A DNA stretch of 64,000 nucleotides from positions 1,426,001 to 1,490,000 of the forward strand of contig CAWIED010000001.1 of assembly GCA_963835085.1 (NCBI GenBank), in the 5' to 3' direction. This DNA comes from JBDIAG01 sp963835085. Lineage in GTDB: Bacteria; Actinomycetota; Actinomycetes; Actinomycetales; CAWJMD01. The notes below the pieces were generated by a model. It did no database searches, had not been told where the DNA came from, and saw only the letters and a list, made by a program, of their open reading frames with translations. The position numbers and the translations under genes were made by a program. Every line of letters begins with the position of its first letter. The first letter of the stretch is position 1. This document shows positions 7,853-17,658 of the stretch, in pieces.

Positions 7853-9328
7853 TCAGGCCTGCTCGGGAACCGCGTCCCCAACAGGCTCAGTCGCAGCAGT
7901 TTTGGCAACGCGCCGGGTCCGGACGATCCCCCACCCGACGAACGCTGCTGCCACAACAGTGAGCGCAAGGCCCGCCATGGTGACAGCTTCCTGGAATTCC
8001 GCGGTCTGCTGGGTACTCCAGTTGGAGGTGGCGATGTCACCGGTGAACAGCGCTGCGAGGATGGTGCCGGTGACGGCGATGCCCACGCCGGAGGCGACTT
8101 CGGTCGCAGTGTCGACGAGGGCGGCACCGATCGTGGTGCGGTTCTTCGGCAGACCACGCAGCACGTTAACCCCGGCGACAACGCCGACCACGCGCATTCC
8201 GGCGGCCACGAGCACGAGGGCGATCGCGACCCATAGGTATCCGAAGCTGCTCATCAGGGCGTAGACGGCGAGCCCGAACACGACCGCTGCGGCACTGAGC
8301 CAGGCAGCCCGGTCGAGGCCGACCCGTTGCACGAACGGATTGATGAACGCGCCGCCCGCGATGAGGACGACGACCTGCGGCAGCATGCCGATGGCCGCGA
8401 GTGCGGGAGTCCATCCCCAGTCCAGTTGCAACTGCAGCGTCACCAGGTAACCGAGGCCGGCGGTTGCCAACCCGGCCGCCGCCTTGAACGCCAGACCGCT
8501 CGAAACCAGAGGATGCGCAACGAGTTTGAGGTCAAGGAGCGGATAGCGCGCTGAACGCTCGCGGAGGACGAAGAGCATCGCCCCCACAACGGCGGCTGCG
8601 CTGCTCCCCCACGGGACCCACGATCCGGTGCCCTCGTTGACGAAGAGCGTCGGCGCCACGAGCGCAAGCACGATCGTCGCTGTGCCCAGCACCGCCCCGG
8701 CAATATCCACCGGATCTCGATGCAGGTCGCTCACCTCGTCGGCGGCGATACCGATCCGCACACCGATGAGCGCGAGCCCGGCGATCGGCACGTTCACCAG
8801 CAGCAGGACTTGCCAGGGAGCGATCGCGAGCACGAAGCCCCCCACCGTCGGGCCGATCGCGAGCCCGACCAGACCAACGGTTGAGATGAGGGTTGTCGCA
8901 CGGACCCGCAAGCCGTCGTGCTCGAACAGTCGGAAGGCCAGCGCCATCGAGCCTGGTGTCGTCATCGCCGCTGCGATACCCATCAGCGCCCGGACGGCGA
9001 TCAGTTGCCCTGCGGTGGTGACGAAAGCAGTGGCCAGACTGGCAATGCCCAGCAAGGCCAGGCCGATGAGCATGATCCGGCGTCGGCCGAATCGATCGGC
9101 TACCGCGCCAAACGCCAGCATCAACCCGCCGAAGACGACGGCGTAGGCACCTGTCACCCATTGCAAGGCGACGGTCGACGCATGCAGTTCGCGTCCGATG
9201 GTGGGCAGCGCGACATTCAGGATGGAGTTGTCGAGCATCTCGAAGAGAAATACCGCTGACAGCCCGGCCAAGGCCACCCACGCCTCTCGCAACGAACGCG
9301 GCGAGCGGCCTGCAGCGTGCTCAGGCAC
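7853..9328 (-). CDS. DHA2-family (14-TMS) MFS drug exporter
   Basis: A 491-residue membrane protein with the EmrB/QacA pattern: FLFEMLDNSILNVALPTIGREL in TM1, QWVTGAYAVVFGGLMLAFGA, the motif-A loop DRFGRRRIML, and the motif-C-like GLVGLAIGPTVGGFVLA. About 14 hydrophobic segments are visible. It should export hydrophobic drugs or dyes in exchange for protons. A longer frame reaches a GTG at 9433, but its first 35 residues are the out-of-frame image of a monooxygenase remnant. I prefer the GTG at 9328, preceded by GGGGG. It is divergent from a TetR regulator with palindromes between them, implying repression by that protein. Confidence 0.82.
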   Translation of the reverse strand: MPEHAAGRSPRSLREAWVALAGLSAVFLFEMLDNSILNVALPTIGRELHASTVALQWVTGAYAVVFGGLMLAFGAVADRFGRRRIMLIGLALLGIASLATAFVTTAGQLIAVRALMGIAAAMTTPGSMALAFRLFEHDGLRVRATTLISTVGLVGLAIGPTVGGFVLAIAPWQVLLLVNVPIAGLALIGVRIGIAADEVSDLHRDPVDIAGAVLGTATIVLALVAPTLFVNEGTGSWVPWGSSAAAVVGAMLFVLRERSARYPLLDLKLVAHPLVSSGLAFKAAAGLATAGLGYLVTLQLQLDWGWTPALAAIGMLPQVVVLIAGGAFINPFVQRVGLDRAAWLSAAAVVFGLAVYALMSSFGYLWVAIALVLVAAGMRVVGVVAGVNVLRGLPKNRTTIGAALVDTATEVASGVGIAVTGTILAALFTGDIATSNWSTQQTAEFQEAVTMAGLALTVVAAAFVGWGIVRTRRVAKTAATEPVGDAVPEQA

Positions 9329-9428
9329 CGAGCGCCCCCTGGACGCCTGCGAAGGCCGGCTTGGCAACGGGGAGCAGGCCCGTGGGGTCTGCTCCGACGA
9401 TAATGACGGTGGTCTGTTCGGAGGACAT
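9321..9428 (-). pseudogene. 35-codon relic of a FAD-dependent monooxygenase start
   Basis: Translation from the ATG at 9428 gives MSSEQTTVIIVGADPTGLLP and 15 further residues before a stop. The first part is the dinucleotide-binding N-terminus of aromatic-ring flavin monooxygenases (usually VIIVGAGPTGLL); the second glycine is replaced by aspartate. The rest of the enzyme is missing. Its stop overlaps the GTG start of the exporter, so it may now act as a translated leader that couples ribosomes to the exporter. TetR-controlled flavin monooxygenases beside exporters are common in actinobacteria, so a deletion fusing the two genes is a simple explanation. Confidence 0.6.
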
Positions 9429-9436
9429 GCCACTAG

Positions 9437-9456
9437 CTTAGGCGACTAAGTTTAGT
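9437..9456. promoter_or_regulatory. Overlapping palindromes, probable TetR operator
   Basis: CTTAG-GCGA-CTAAG (9437-9450) and ACTAA-GT-TTAGT (9445-9456) overlap in the 49-base divergent gap between the exporter leader and the TetR gene. Position and symmetry fit an autoregulatory TetR-family operator. Confidence 0.55.
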
Positions 9457-9477
9457 TACACAAGAGAGTGAGGCCGA

Positions 9478-10101
9478 ATGCCCAGGACTGGCGAGCGAGG
9501 AGGCCCGCAGACGCGTGCGCGGATCTTGCAGGTCGCGACGCAGTTGTTCCTCGACCGCGGGTACGACTCCGTCACCGTCGCCGAGGTCGCGCGGCAGGCC
9601 GGGGTCTCGAGCGTGACGGTCTTCAACCACTTCCCGCGCAAGGAGGATCTCTTCCTCGACCGCGCGGACGACGCCGTCGAATTCCTGCGCTCAGCGGTAC
9701 GCGACCGCGCGTCAGGCGACGACGTGCTGACGTCTCTGCGGGCTATGGCGCTCCACCTCTTCGATGTCCGCCACCCGCTCTCGGGCGTCAACGACCGATC
9801 CATCCCCTTCTTTCAGACCGTGGCAGGCTCGCCCGCCCTTATCGCACGCGCGCGAGAGATCGCCTCCGACCTTCAGCAGATCCTCGCCGAGGAACTCGAA
9901 CACGACCCTGCCTTCGAGGGGGACGCGACGTTGCTCGCCGCCTTCTTCATCTCCGGCTATGGCACGGTGATGGTCGAGACGGCGCGTCGCCGCATCGCCG
10001 GAGAACCGCGAAGCGTCGTGGAGGACGACCACCGCGCGCGCCTGGAGCGGCTGTTCGATGCTCTGCGCAGTGGCGTCGGTTCGCGCCCACGCGCCCAATA
10101 G
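9478..10101 (+). CDS. TetR-family transcriptional regulator
   Basis: This 207-residue protein has a typical N-terminal TetR helix-turn-helix: TRARILQVATQLFLDRGYDS, then VAEVARQAGVSSVTVFNHF and PRKEDLF (about residues 12-60). A divergent all-helical ligand domain follows. The start has a strong GAGAGTGAGG ribosome site. It lies head-to-head with a DHA2 exporter, with overlapping palindromes in between, so it very likely represses the exporter and itself and is released by an exporter substrate. The ligand cannot be predicted. Confidence 0.85.
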   Translation: MPRTGERGGPQTRARILQVATQLFLDRGYDSVTVAEVARQAGVSSVTVFNHFPRKEDLFLDRADDAVEFLRSAVRDRASGDDVLTSLRAMALHLFDVRHPLSGVNDRSIPFFQTVAGSPALIARAREIASDLQQILAEELEHDPAFEGDATLLAAFFISGYGTVMVETARRRIAGEPRSVVEDDHRARLERLFDALRSGVGSRPRAQ

Positions 10102-10111
10102 GGCGCGGCGG

Positions 10112-12253
<2,142 letters not shown>

Positions 12254-12345
12254 GACTACCTCTCGCTCCGATGACGAAGTCTGCAGATCAGCAGCGGTTT
12301 CTACCTTCGAGCACCTTCTTCACCCGCGGCCTCAACACACTGGCC

Positions 12346-12371
12346 ATACCCAAAGAATTCGGACTGCAAAC
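12346..12371 (-). promoter_or_regulatory. SigB/SigF-type promoter of the catalase
   Basis: On the minus strand GTTT, 16 bases, then GGGTAT. This fits the GNNT-N14-16-GGGTAY consensus known for actinobacterial SigB/SigF-type sigma factors. It would give a leader of about 85 bases before the catalase. Confidence 0.6.
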
Positions 12372-12450
12372 CCCACCCCCGAGGAGCGCGCAGAGCGAAC
12401 CTCTGCGCCAGGGTTGGTTGACCCAGGAGGCCGATTTCTCGGTGCAACCT

Positions 12451-12475
12451 GATTGCCAGGTGTCGAAGTGGGTAT
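12451..12475 (+). promoter_or_regulatory. SigB/SigF-type promoter before the SDR remnant
   Basis: GATT-N15-GGGTAT ends 9 bases before the ATG at 12485, so the transcript would be nearly leaderless. It matches the stress-sigma consensus. Confidence 0.5.
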
Positions 12476-12484
12476 GCCGATGGC

Positions 12485-12756
12485 ATGAACCAGACAGCGC
12501 AGCAGCAAGACGTCCCCGGACTGCCGTCGCAGATGACCCCGATCCCGGACTGCGGAGAGCACAGCTATGTCGGGAGCGGGAAGCTGGAGGGAAAAAGGTC
12601 GCGGTGATCACCGGTGCCGATTCGGGTATCGGTCGCGCCGTGGGGATCTCTTACGCCCGAGAAGGCGCCGATGTGGTGATCAGCTACCTGAGCGAAGACA
12701 GCGATGCCCAGGAGGTAGCTGGTTACGTCGAGGAGGCAGGGCAACCAATGCTGTAA
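12485..12756 (+). pseudogene. Short-chain dehydrogenase, frameshifted and 3'-truncated
   Basis: From the ATG at 12485 the frame reads MNQTAQQQDVPGLPSQMTPI and reaches GSGKLEG. It then needs a one-base gain in an A-run near 12595 to continue as KKVAVITGADSGIGRAVGIS. This is the TGxxxGIG cofactor motif of the YhdF/YghA-like SDR group, which carries just such an N-terminal extension. After AQEVAGYVEEAG the frame stops; the catalytic Ser-Tyr-Lys part is absent. So only about 85 of the usual 300 residues remain. Intact homologues are often stress-induced, in keeping with the promoter upstream. Confidence 0.7.
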
Positions 12757-12799
12757 GGCAATGCCGGGAAATATTCCGTAGATTGCGAGGAGAACTGTC

Positions 12800-13204
12800 A
12801 TGTCGACATCAGAACACGAAAGCAATGCGCCCGAGCACGAGAGCAATCGGCCTCGGGGGCTGACTATTCAAATCAGCGGGCCCTGGGCGGAAGAGCAGGG
12901 GCCAGACGCCGAACGCCGCTACGCCGAGGTCATTGCCAAAATCCTGGAGACGGAGGATCTTCGCGGCGAGGACCTTGCGGAGCGCATCCGTACGCAGCTG
13001 GATCAAGCGGGTCTCATTGTCGCGGATCAAGCGTCTGAGCGGCTCGCAGAACAGCTACGAATGGCCGAACCCGGCTACGTCAGCATATTGGACAGCCACG
13101 ACCGCCTGTTGTTCGGGCAGCCTGATGCGACTCCCCTGTGCCACGATCCCGGGGTCGATGGAGCTGAAGACCCTGCGAGCCCCGACCGCCCTCTATACAC
13201 CTGA
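12800..13204 (+). CDS. Small acidic hypothetical protein
   Basis: 134 residues, not recognised. It starts at an ATG preceded by GCGAGGAGAA, a good ribosome site. The composition is acidic and soluble, with no signal peptide or membrane segment. The middle (ERRYAEVIAKILETEDLRGE, then AERIRTQLDQAG) is predicted helical. The C-terminus is low in structure and ends PDRPLYT. It follows the SDR remnant by 43 bases and may once have shared its transcript. Confidence 0.5.
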   Translation: MSTSEHESNAPEHESNRPRGLTIQISGPWAEEQGPDAERRYAEVIAKILETEDLRGEDLAERIRTQLDQAGLIVADQASERLAEQLRMAEPGYVSILDSHDRLLFGQPDATPLCHDPGVDGAEDPASPDRPLYT

Positions 13205-13236
13205 GCCAGTACGTCGTTCCCCAGAACGTGCCGTGA

Positions 13237-13803
13237 TCAGGTCTGGGCGCTCGTGGCCGGTTGTCCTTTGCGGAGACCGTCCACGAGTTTGTGCGTTCCG
13301 TCGCACCATGGCTGAATAGCTGACTTGCCGCACCGACACACGGCACTCACGGGCCGAGTGGTGCGGTGTACGCGTCCGGAGGGATCCGTCACCTCGTGTT
13401 CGCCGCGCAACAACATCGGCCCGTCGGGACAGAACACGACAGCCGGGTGATCGAAGGCAGTCTCGTGGTGGATCGCAAGCTGCTCATGAACGGAGTCCGC
13501 CTCCACGTGCTCGTCATAGTACGCAGCCATCTCCCCCGGAAACCCGAGCCTGCGCAGCCCAGATCGGCGTCCCACTCCCGCTCCGGGTCCACTCCGTCGA
13601 ACCCCCGGTAGTGCAGTTCGTAGAGCGTCCACAAGGTGAGCTGCGCATCGTGATCAGACCCCGGCGTCACCCAGGTGTCCGCTGACCTTCCCGTTCGCAG
13701 CGCAGTGAGCACCACCGAACTGAGCGCACCGCGTGGTGGTGGCAGCGTCCTGACCGTTCCGTGCTCAAGCGATGTCAGACTGAAGCGGCACAGCTGATTT
13801 CGG
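13237..13803 (-). pseudogene. Chimeric remnant: heme-oxygenase-like redox protein joined to a CDGSH iron-sulfur domain
   Basis: Two frames meet near 13560. The upstream one (RTLPPPRGALSSVV, TLWTLYELHYRGFDGVDPE, EWDADL) matches the N-terminus of iron-containing redox enzymes with a heme-oxygenase-like fold. The downstream one starts as GLRRLGFPGEMAAYYDEHVE, which belongs near the C-terminus of the same family, so roughly 200 central residues are deleted. It then runs into a CDGSH zinc-finger-like 2Fe-2S motif (CRCGKSAIQPWCDGTH) with all four ligands. No good start codon is seen; a CTG stands where ATG is expected. The CDGSH part alone could still be translated from an internal start. Confidence 0.6.
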
Positions 13804-14908
13804 CCAGTTCGACGACGGCCTGGTCCAGTCGTCCATGCCTGGCAAAGACTGCTCGCTGGCGCTCCGCCCCGGTACCCCTCGCGAAGAGCTCGCGGAGAGC
13901 TCGCTGCACCCTGTCCTCGTCCCCGAACGCCCGCAGCGCGGGTGCCACCTGGAGCAACAGATCGTCGATGACCGCCCTGGCGGGCCGTGGCCGGTGCGTC
14001 ACCGGGTCGAGAAGATCGCCGCCGAGGCCATAGCGTCCGGCCTGCCAGGTGGCAAGCCGCAGGACAGCCGCCGGAACCGGTGCGGCAGGCGTGCCGTCCA
14101 TCCACGCACGGGCGGCCATCTCGACCAGCCCCCGCGACAACGCCGCCACCAAGACGGCATCGCGCACGTCAAGGCACACATCGGCGACGCGCACCTCCAC
14201 GGTGGGATACCGCGCAGAGGCGCGAGCATCGAAATAGATCATCCCCTCATCCATCGCCACGCCGGTGCCCACGAGGGTTCGGACCTGGTCGCGGTAGATG
14301 GCTGCCGAGCCGAAGAGCTCCGTCGGACCATTGGTCGGCCAACGGGTGACCACCTGCGAGCGAAAGCTCGCGTAGCCGGTGTCGCGTCCCTGCCAGAACG
14401 GGGAGTTCACACTCAGCGCGAGCAGCACAGGCAGCCAGACCCGGATCCGGTCGAGCACTCCGATGGCCTCATCGTCGGACGCCACGCTGACGTGCACATG
14501 GCAGCCACAGCTGAGTTGCTCGTCGGCAGTGAGGCCGAAACGTTCACTCATCTCGCGGTAGCGCGGATCCTGGAACAGTTCGGGCGTCACCCGCAGTGGT
14601 GCCGTCCCACTGGCAAGGATCAGGGACCCGGTCTCCTGAGCAGCCACCCGTGCCTTCTCGCGCCAGCTGCGCAGATCCAGCTCCAGCCGGGTCAGGTTCT
14701 CTTCGGGAGGGGTATCGGTCTCCACCATCTGGTTCTGGAACTCCGGCCCCAGAGAGCCTCCCGGGACGTCCGCTCCTCCCCCTGAGCGTTCGTCCGTTGT
14801 CCAACCCTGGATATCGGCAACCCGCAGCACCTCGCTGGCGGCCGAGCGCGCTTGCCCGGTCTGCGGGTCGACCAGCAAGAGCTCCTCCTCCACTCCGACG
14901 GTCCTCAT
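13775..14908 (-). CDS. GCS2-family carboxylate-amine ligase (YbdK/EgtA-like)
   Basis: 377 residues. The N-terminal GVEEELLLVDPQTG and the central CGCHVHVSV and RYPTVEVRVADVC segments are signatures of the glutamate-cysteine ligase 2 family. YbdK-type members have weak gamma-glutamyl-cysteine ligase activity in vitro; others act in ergothioneine or unknown peptide synthesis. The start overlaps the stop of an upstream methyltransferase remnant by ATGA, and its 3' end overlaps the redox/CDGSH remnant, so the three formed an operon. Both flanking genes are broken while this one is intact. A second, different GCS2 protein is at 56393-57880. Confidence 0.8.
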   Translation of the reverse strand: MRTVGVEEELLLVDPQTGQARSAASEVLRVADIQGWTTDERSGGGADVPGGSLGPEFQNQMVETDTPPEENLTRLELDLRSWREKARVAAQETGSLILASGTAPLRVTPELFQDPRYREMSERFGLTADEQLSCGCHVHVSVASDDEAIGVLDRIRVWLPVLLALSVNSPFWQGRDTGYASFRSQVVTRWPTNGPTELFGSAAIYRDQVRTLVGTGVAMDEGMIYFDARASARYPTVEVRVADVCLDVRDAVLVAALSRGLVEMAARAWMDGTPAAPVPAAVLRLATWQAGRYGLGGDLLDPVTHRPRPARAVIDDLLLQVAPALRAFGDEDRVQRALRELFARGTGAERQRAVFARHGRLDQAVVELAEISCAASV

Positions 14909-15273
14909 CGGCGGATACCGCGTGCGCCGGTGAGCTGCACATACCTCTGCACATACCTCTCATGCTCCGGTACGGCCTGGTCGATCGCCACCTCGCGGAC
15001 CTCCACCCGATGCCCGAGCCCGGCACGGTCGGCGTTCGAGCGGATGAAGGCACAGGCAACCGGGTTGACGTCAACGCACACCAACCTGTGGGATGGGGCC
15101 AGCGAGATCGCGAGCAGCCCGATCTGTCCGGCCCCCGAACAGAGCTCGAGCACCGGCCCATCGGGCAGCTCTGTCAGCAAGTCCGCCGCCCATTCCGACT
15201 GCCTGCTGGTCCAAGGCCGCGGTGAGAGCACTCGGTGGTCGAAATCGATATCGAGGTGGCCGAATCTGATCAC
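14905..15273 (-). pseudogene. Truncated HemK/PrmC-like methyltransferase
   Basis: 122 residues remain. The SAM-binding glycine motif is present (VLELCSGAGQIGLLA) and the acidic post-I strand follows (LVCVDVNPVACAFIRSNADR). After the third strand (HRVEVREVAIDQAV) the expected catalytic DPPW/NPPY segment is missing, and the frame runs through a short tandem repeat (YVQRYVQ) into the start of the ligase gene. It is therefore about half the usual 210-240 residues. Its overlap with the ligase start is intact, so the deletion was internal. Confidence 0.6.
14936..14959. repeat. 12-bp tandem duplication
   Basis: TGCACATACCTC is present twice in a row at the 3' end of the methyltransferase remnant. 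It is in frame and adds YVQR. It lies close to the inferred deletion junction. Confidence 0.7.
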
Positions 15274-15282
15274 CTATAGGTA

Positions 15283-15307
15283 GTACCCCACCGTGGGCCT
15301 TTCAGTC
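15283..15307 (-). promoter_or_regulatory. SigB/SigF-type promoter of the methyltransferase-ligase operon
   Basis: On the minus strand GACT-N15-GGGTAC, ending 10 bases before the ATG at 15273. It fits GNNT-N14-16-GGGTAY and would yield an almost leaderless mRNA. Confidence 0.45.
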
Positions 15308-15359
15308 GTCAACCGTCTACCGCCGCCCGCGGTACGTTGCATCGAGACCAATCAGTCCG

Positions 15360-16325
15360 TCAGCGTGCTGCACGTTGCCAACAGGCCGTCCAGTCCGACA
15401 GAAAACGCTGAAGTCCGTAGTGCTGCAACGCATGCGCTCGTCCGCGGTGTCCGCACTCACGAGCTGCGTCAGGGTCGTGGAGCAGTCGGTGTGCGGCCTG
15501 GACGAGGTCCGCAATATCGGTGGACCTCTCCCCCGCCGATCTGGGCACGGCACGGGCCGCCTCTGTCGTCTCCAGCGCGAGCACAGGCAATCCCAGCAGC
15601 ATCGCCTCGATCAGCGACAGGCCCAAGGACGTCCATCTGGTCACATGCAGGTAGGCACGCCGAGCCGCCAGCGTCGTCGCGAGCTCGTCGGGTTTCAGGT
15701 TGCCACCGAACCGCAGCTGCGGGCAGTGCCCGGCGAGGGCGGCGGGCAGCAGTTGGCCGTCAATGCCGAAGGCGTCAATCGGCAGGTCGCCGAAGTGGGT
15801 CAACAGATCAGTGCCGGTCGTACGCCAGCGCCGCACCGGCTCGTTGACGACGAACCCGAGATGAGGCACGGATCCGGTGTAGCGATAGCCCGGATCGGGC
15901 AGACCATGCTCGATGACTGCCGTCGGTGTAGTGCCACACTCCCAGAACAGTCGATTGAAATGTGTGACATGTACCAGCAGCCAGGTCTGCTGGTCCGCGA
16001 GAAAGTGCCGGCTGTCGGGGACGCCTCCCTTAGGAGTGTTGTGCTCCACATACACCGCGCCGACCTTGTTCAACTGCCCGCGGCTACGCAGTCGCGCGCA
16101 GGCATCGACCTCTATCGGTCGTTGGGCCAGCACGACATCGGGCGGCTCGTCGACCAGCTCCTCCAGTGTCACCTCACGCAGGTTGCTGGGCCGCTCGTCA
16201 CCTAACCGAGCCAGGCCCTTTGCCACCACCTCGTCCGGAAGATCGGCGGCCTCGTCACGCAGGAACCAGAACTCCTGCGGCCCCTTCGTCAACGCGTCGG
16301 TATAGCCGCCGTGGACGTCCCACAT
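15360..16325 (-). CDS. GT4-like glycosyltransferase
   Basis: 321 residues from the ATG at 16325 (MWDVHGGYTDALTKGPQEF). The Rossmann-like C-terminal half has the retaining-GT signature THVTRWTSLGLSLIEAMLLG-like segment, with the E-x7-E glutamate in SLIEAMLLGLPVLALE. The N-terminal half ends with VAHVTHFNR-like and TAVIEHGLPDP acceptor-domain motifs. The frame stays open to 16487, but a GTTT-N15-GGGTAT promoter overlaps the ATG at 16349, so translation must start further in. The gene is divergent from the heptose cluster and shares a twin-promoter region with it, so it probably works in the same pathway. Donor and acceptor are unknown. Confidence 0.75.
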   Translation of the reverse strand: MWDVHGGYTDALTKGPQEFWFLRDEAADLPDEVVAKGLARLGDERPSNLREVTLEELVDEPPDVVLAQRPIEVDACARLRSRGQLNKVGAVYVEHNTPKGGVPDSRHFLADQQTWLLVHVTHFNRLFWECGTTPTAVIEHGLPDPGYRYTGSVPHLGFVVNEPVRRWRTTGTDLLTHFGDLPIDAFGIDGQLLPAALAGHCPQLRFGGNLKPDELATTLAARRAYLHVTRWTSLGLSLIEAMLLGLPVLALETTEAARAVPRSAGERSTDIADLVQAAHRLLHDPDAARECGHRGRAHALQHYGLQRFLSDWTACWQRAAR

Positions 16326-16347
16326 CAAGATCCGCACGATCGCAGCC

Positions 16348-16372
16348 ATACCCCGATGGCCGAAGGCGAAAC
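16348..16372 (-). promoter_or_regulatory. SigB/SigF-type promoter of the divergent glycosyltransferase
   Basis: On the minus strand GTTT-N15-GGGTAT, a full match to the stress-sigma consensus. Its -10 element overlaps a candidate ATG, which argues for the start at 16325. Confidence 0.65.
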
Positions 16373-16386
16373 AACACGGACCCTGG

Positions 16387-16412
16387 GATTGAAAGCGGGG
16401 AGCCACGGGTAT
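16387..16412 (+). promoter_or_regulatory. SigB/SigF-type promoter of the heptose cluster
   Basis: GATT-N16-GGGTAT ends 31 bases before the ATG at 16444. It stands back-to-back with the promoter at 16348-16372, so one short region could drive both arms of the cluster. Confidence 0.65.
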
Positions 16413-16443
16413 TGATGCTCTGCGACGGAAAGGGACAACGTTG

Positions 16444-17658
16444 ATGAGGATCGCCTTTGTTTCTGAGCATGCGAGCCCCCTGGCCACCCTCGGGGGCGTG
16501 GACGCCGGCGGCCAGAACGTGCATGTGGCCGAGCTGGCGGCAGGTCTGGTCCGGTTGGGTCACGACGTGACCGTGTTCACTCGGAGAGACCATCCAACGT
16601 TGCCGAAGCGCGTCCTGACGGACTCCGGCTACATCGTCGCCCATCTCGATGCAGGTCCCGCCGAGGTCGTGGCCAAGGACGATCTGTGGCCGCTAATGCC
16701 CGAGTTCGCGCAGCATCTCGCGGCTGCCTTCGATGCCGAGCACTTCGATCTCGCTCACGCCCATTTCTGGATGTCCGGATGGGCAACCCTGATGGCGCGT
16801 CACGACAGGCGGCTGTCCACGGTCCTGACCTTCCATGCCTTGGGTGCGGTCAAACGCCGCCACCTGGGCACCGACGATCCAAGTCCCGCGGTGCGGCTGT
16901 CGATCGAACGGGAGCTGGCTGCCGGGTTCGACCGGGTGATCGCCACATGCACCGACGAAGTGGCTGAACTACATGCCGCCGACCTGCGCCCTCGGCAGAT
17001 CTCCGTGGTGCCGTGCGGCGTCGATGTCAATCACTTCACTCCCACGGGAAGCGTTTTCGGAGAACGAAGGCAGCCGCACCGGATCGTTGCCCTGGGACGT
17101 CTAGTACCTCGCAAGGGTTTCGCCACCGTGATCGAGGCGATGCCTCACCTACCCGACACCGAGCTTGTGCTGGCGGGGGGCGAGCCGGGCTTTGAACCAG
17201 AACGCGAGCGACTGCGCCGGCTGGCCTGGCAACTCGATGTCTCGTCCCGCGTGCTGTTGGTGCCTCAGATCTCCCGCACCGAGGTACCCGCGCTGTTGCG
17301 CTCGGCCGACGTCGTGGCCGCGACCCCGTGGTACGAGCCGTTCGGCATCGTTCCGGTGGAGGCCATGGCCTGCGGCGTTCCCGTCGTCGCCTCCGCCGTC
17401 GGCGGCATGCTCGACACCGTGCAGCCTGGAGTGACCGGCCTGCTGGTCCCTCCGCGTGAACCGCTGGCTCTGGCTGCGGCGATCGAGGCCCTCCTCGAGC
17501 AGCCCGCGTTGCGCGCCGCTTACGCCCGTGCCGCGGCCACCCGCGCTCGCGAGCAGTACTCCTGGGACAGGGTTGCCCTGCGCACCGTCGAGGCCTATCG
17601 ACGCACGACGCACAAGCATCGGCCACGGGCCGCGCGACTCGCGGTAGCCCCGCGATGA
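16444..17658 (+). CDS. GT4-family glycosyltransferase
   Basis: 404 residues with the GT-B fold of family 4. The N-terminal domain opens MRIAFVSEHASPLATLGGVD with the GGxxxH-type donor loop (GGVDAGGQNVHVAELA), as in MshA and sucrose-synthase-like enzymes. The C-terminal domain has GRLVPRKGF, the E-x7-E motif in PFGIVPVEAMACGVPVVAS, and GGMLDTVQPGVTGLLVPP. It transfers a sugar from a nucleotide donor with retention. A TTG codon precedes the ATG but the ATG is preferred. Its stop overlaps the next ATG, starting a tightly packed operon. Confidence 0.88.
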   Translation: MRIAFVSEHASPLATLGGVDAGGQNVHVAELAAGLVRLGHDVTVFTRRDHPTLPKRVLTDSGYIVAHLDAGPAEVVAKDDLWPLMPEFAQHLAAAFDAEHFDLAHAHFWMSGWATLMARHDRRLSTVLTFHALGAVKRRHLGTDDPSPAVRLSIERELAAGFDRVIATCTDEVAELHAADLRPRQISVVPCGVDVNHFTPTGSVFGERRQPHRIVALGRLVPRKGFATVIEAMPHLPDTELVLAGGEPGFEPERERLRRLAWQLDVSSRVLLVPQISRTEVPALLRSADVVAATPWYEPFGIVPVEAMACGVPVVASAVGGMLDTVQPGVTGLLVPPREPLALAAAIEALLEQPALRAAYARAAATRAREQYSWDRVALRTVEAYRRTTHKHRPRAARLAVAPR

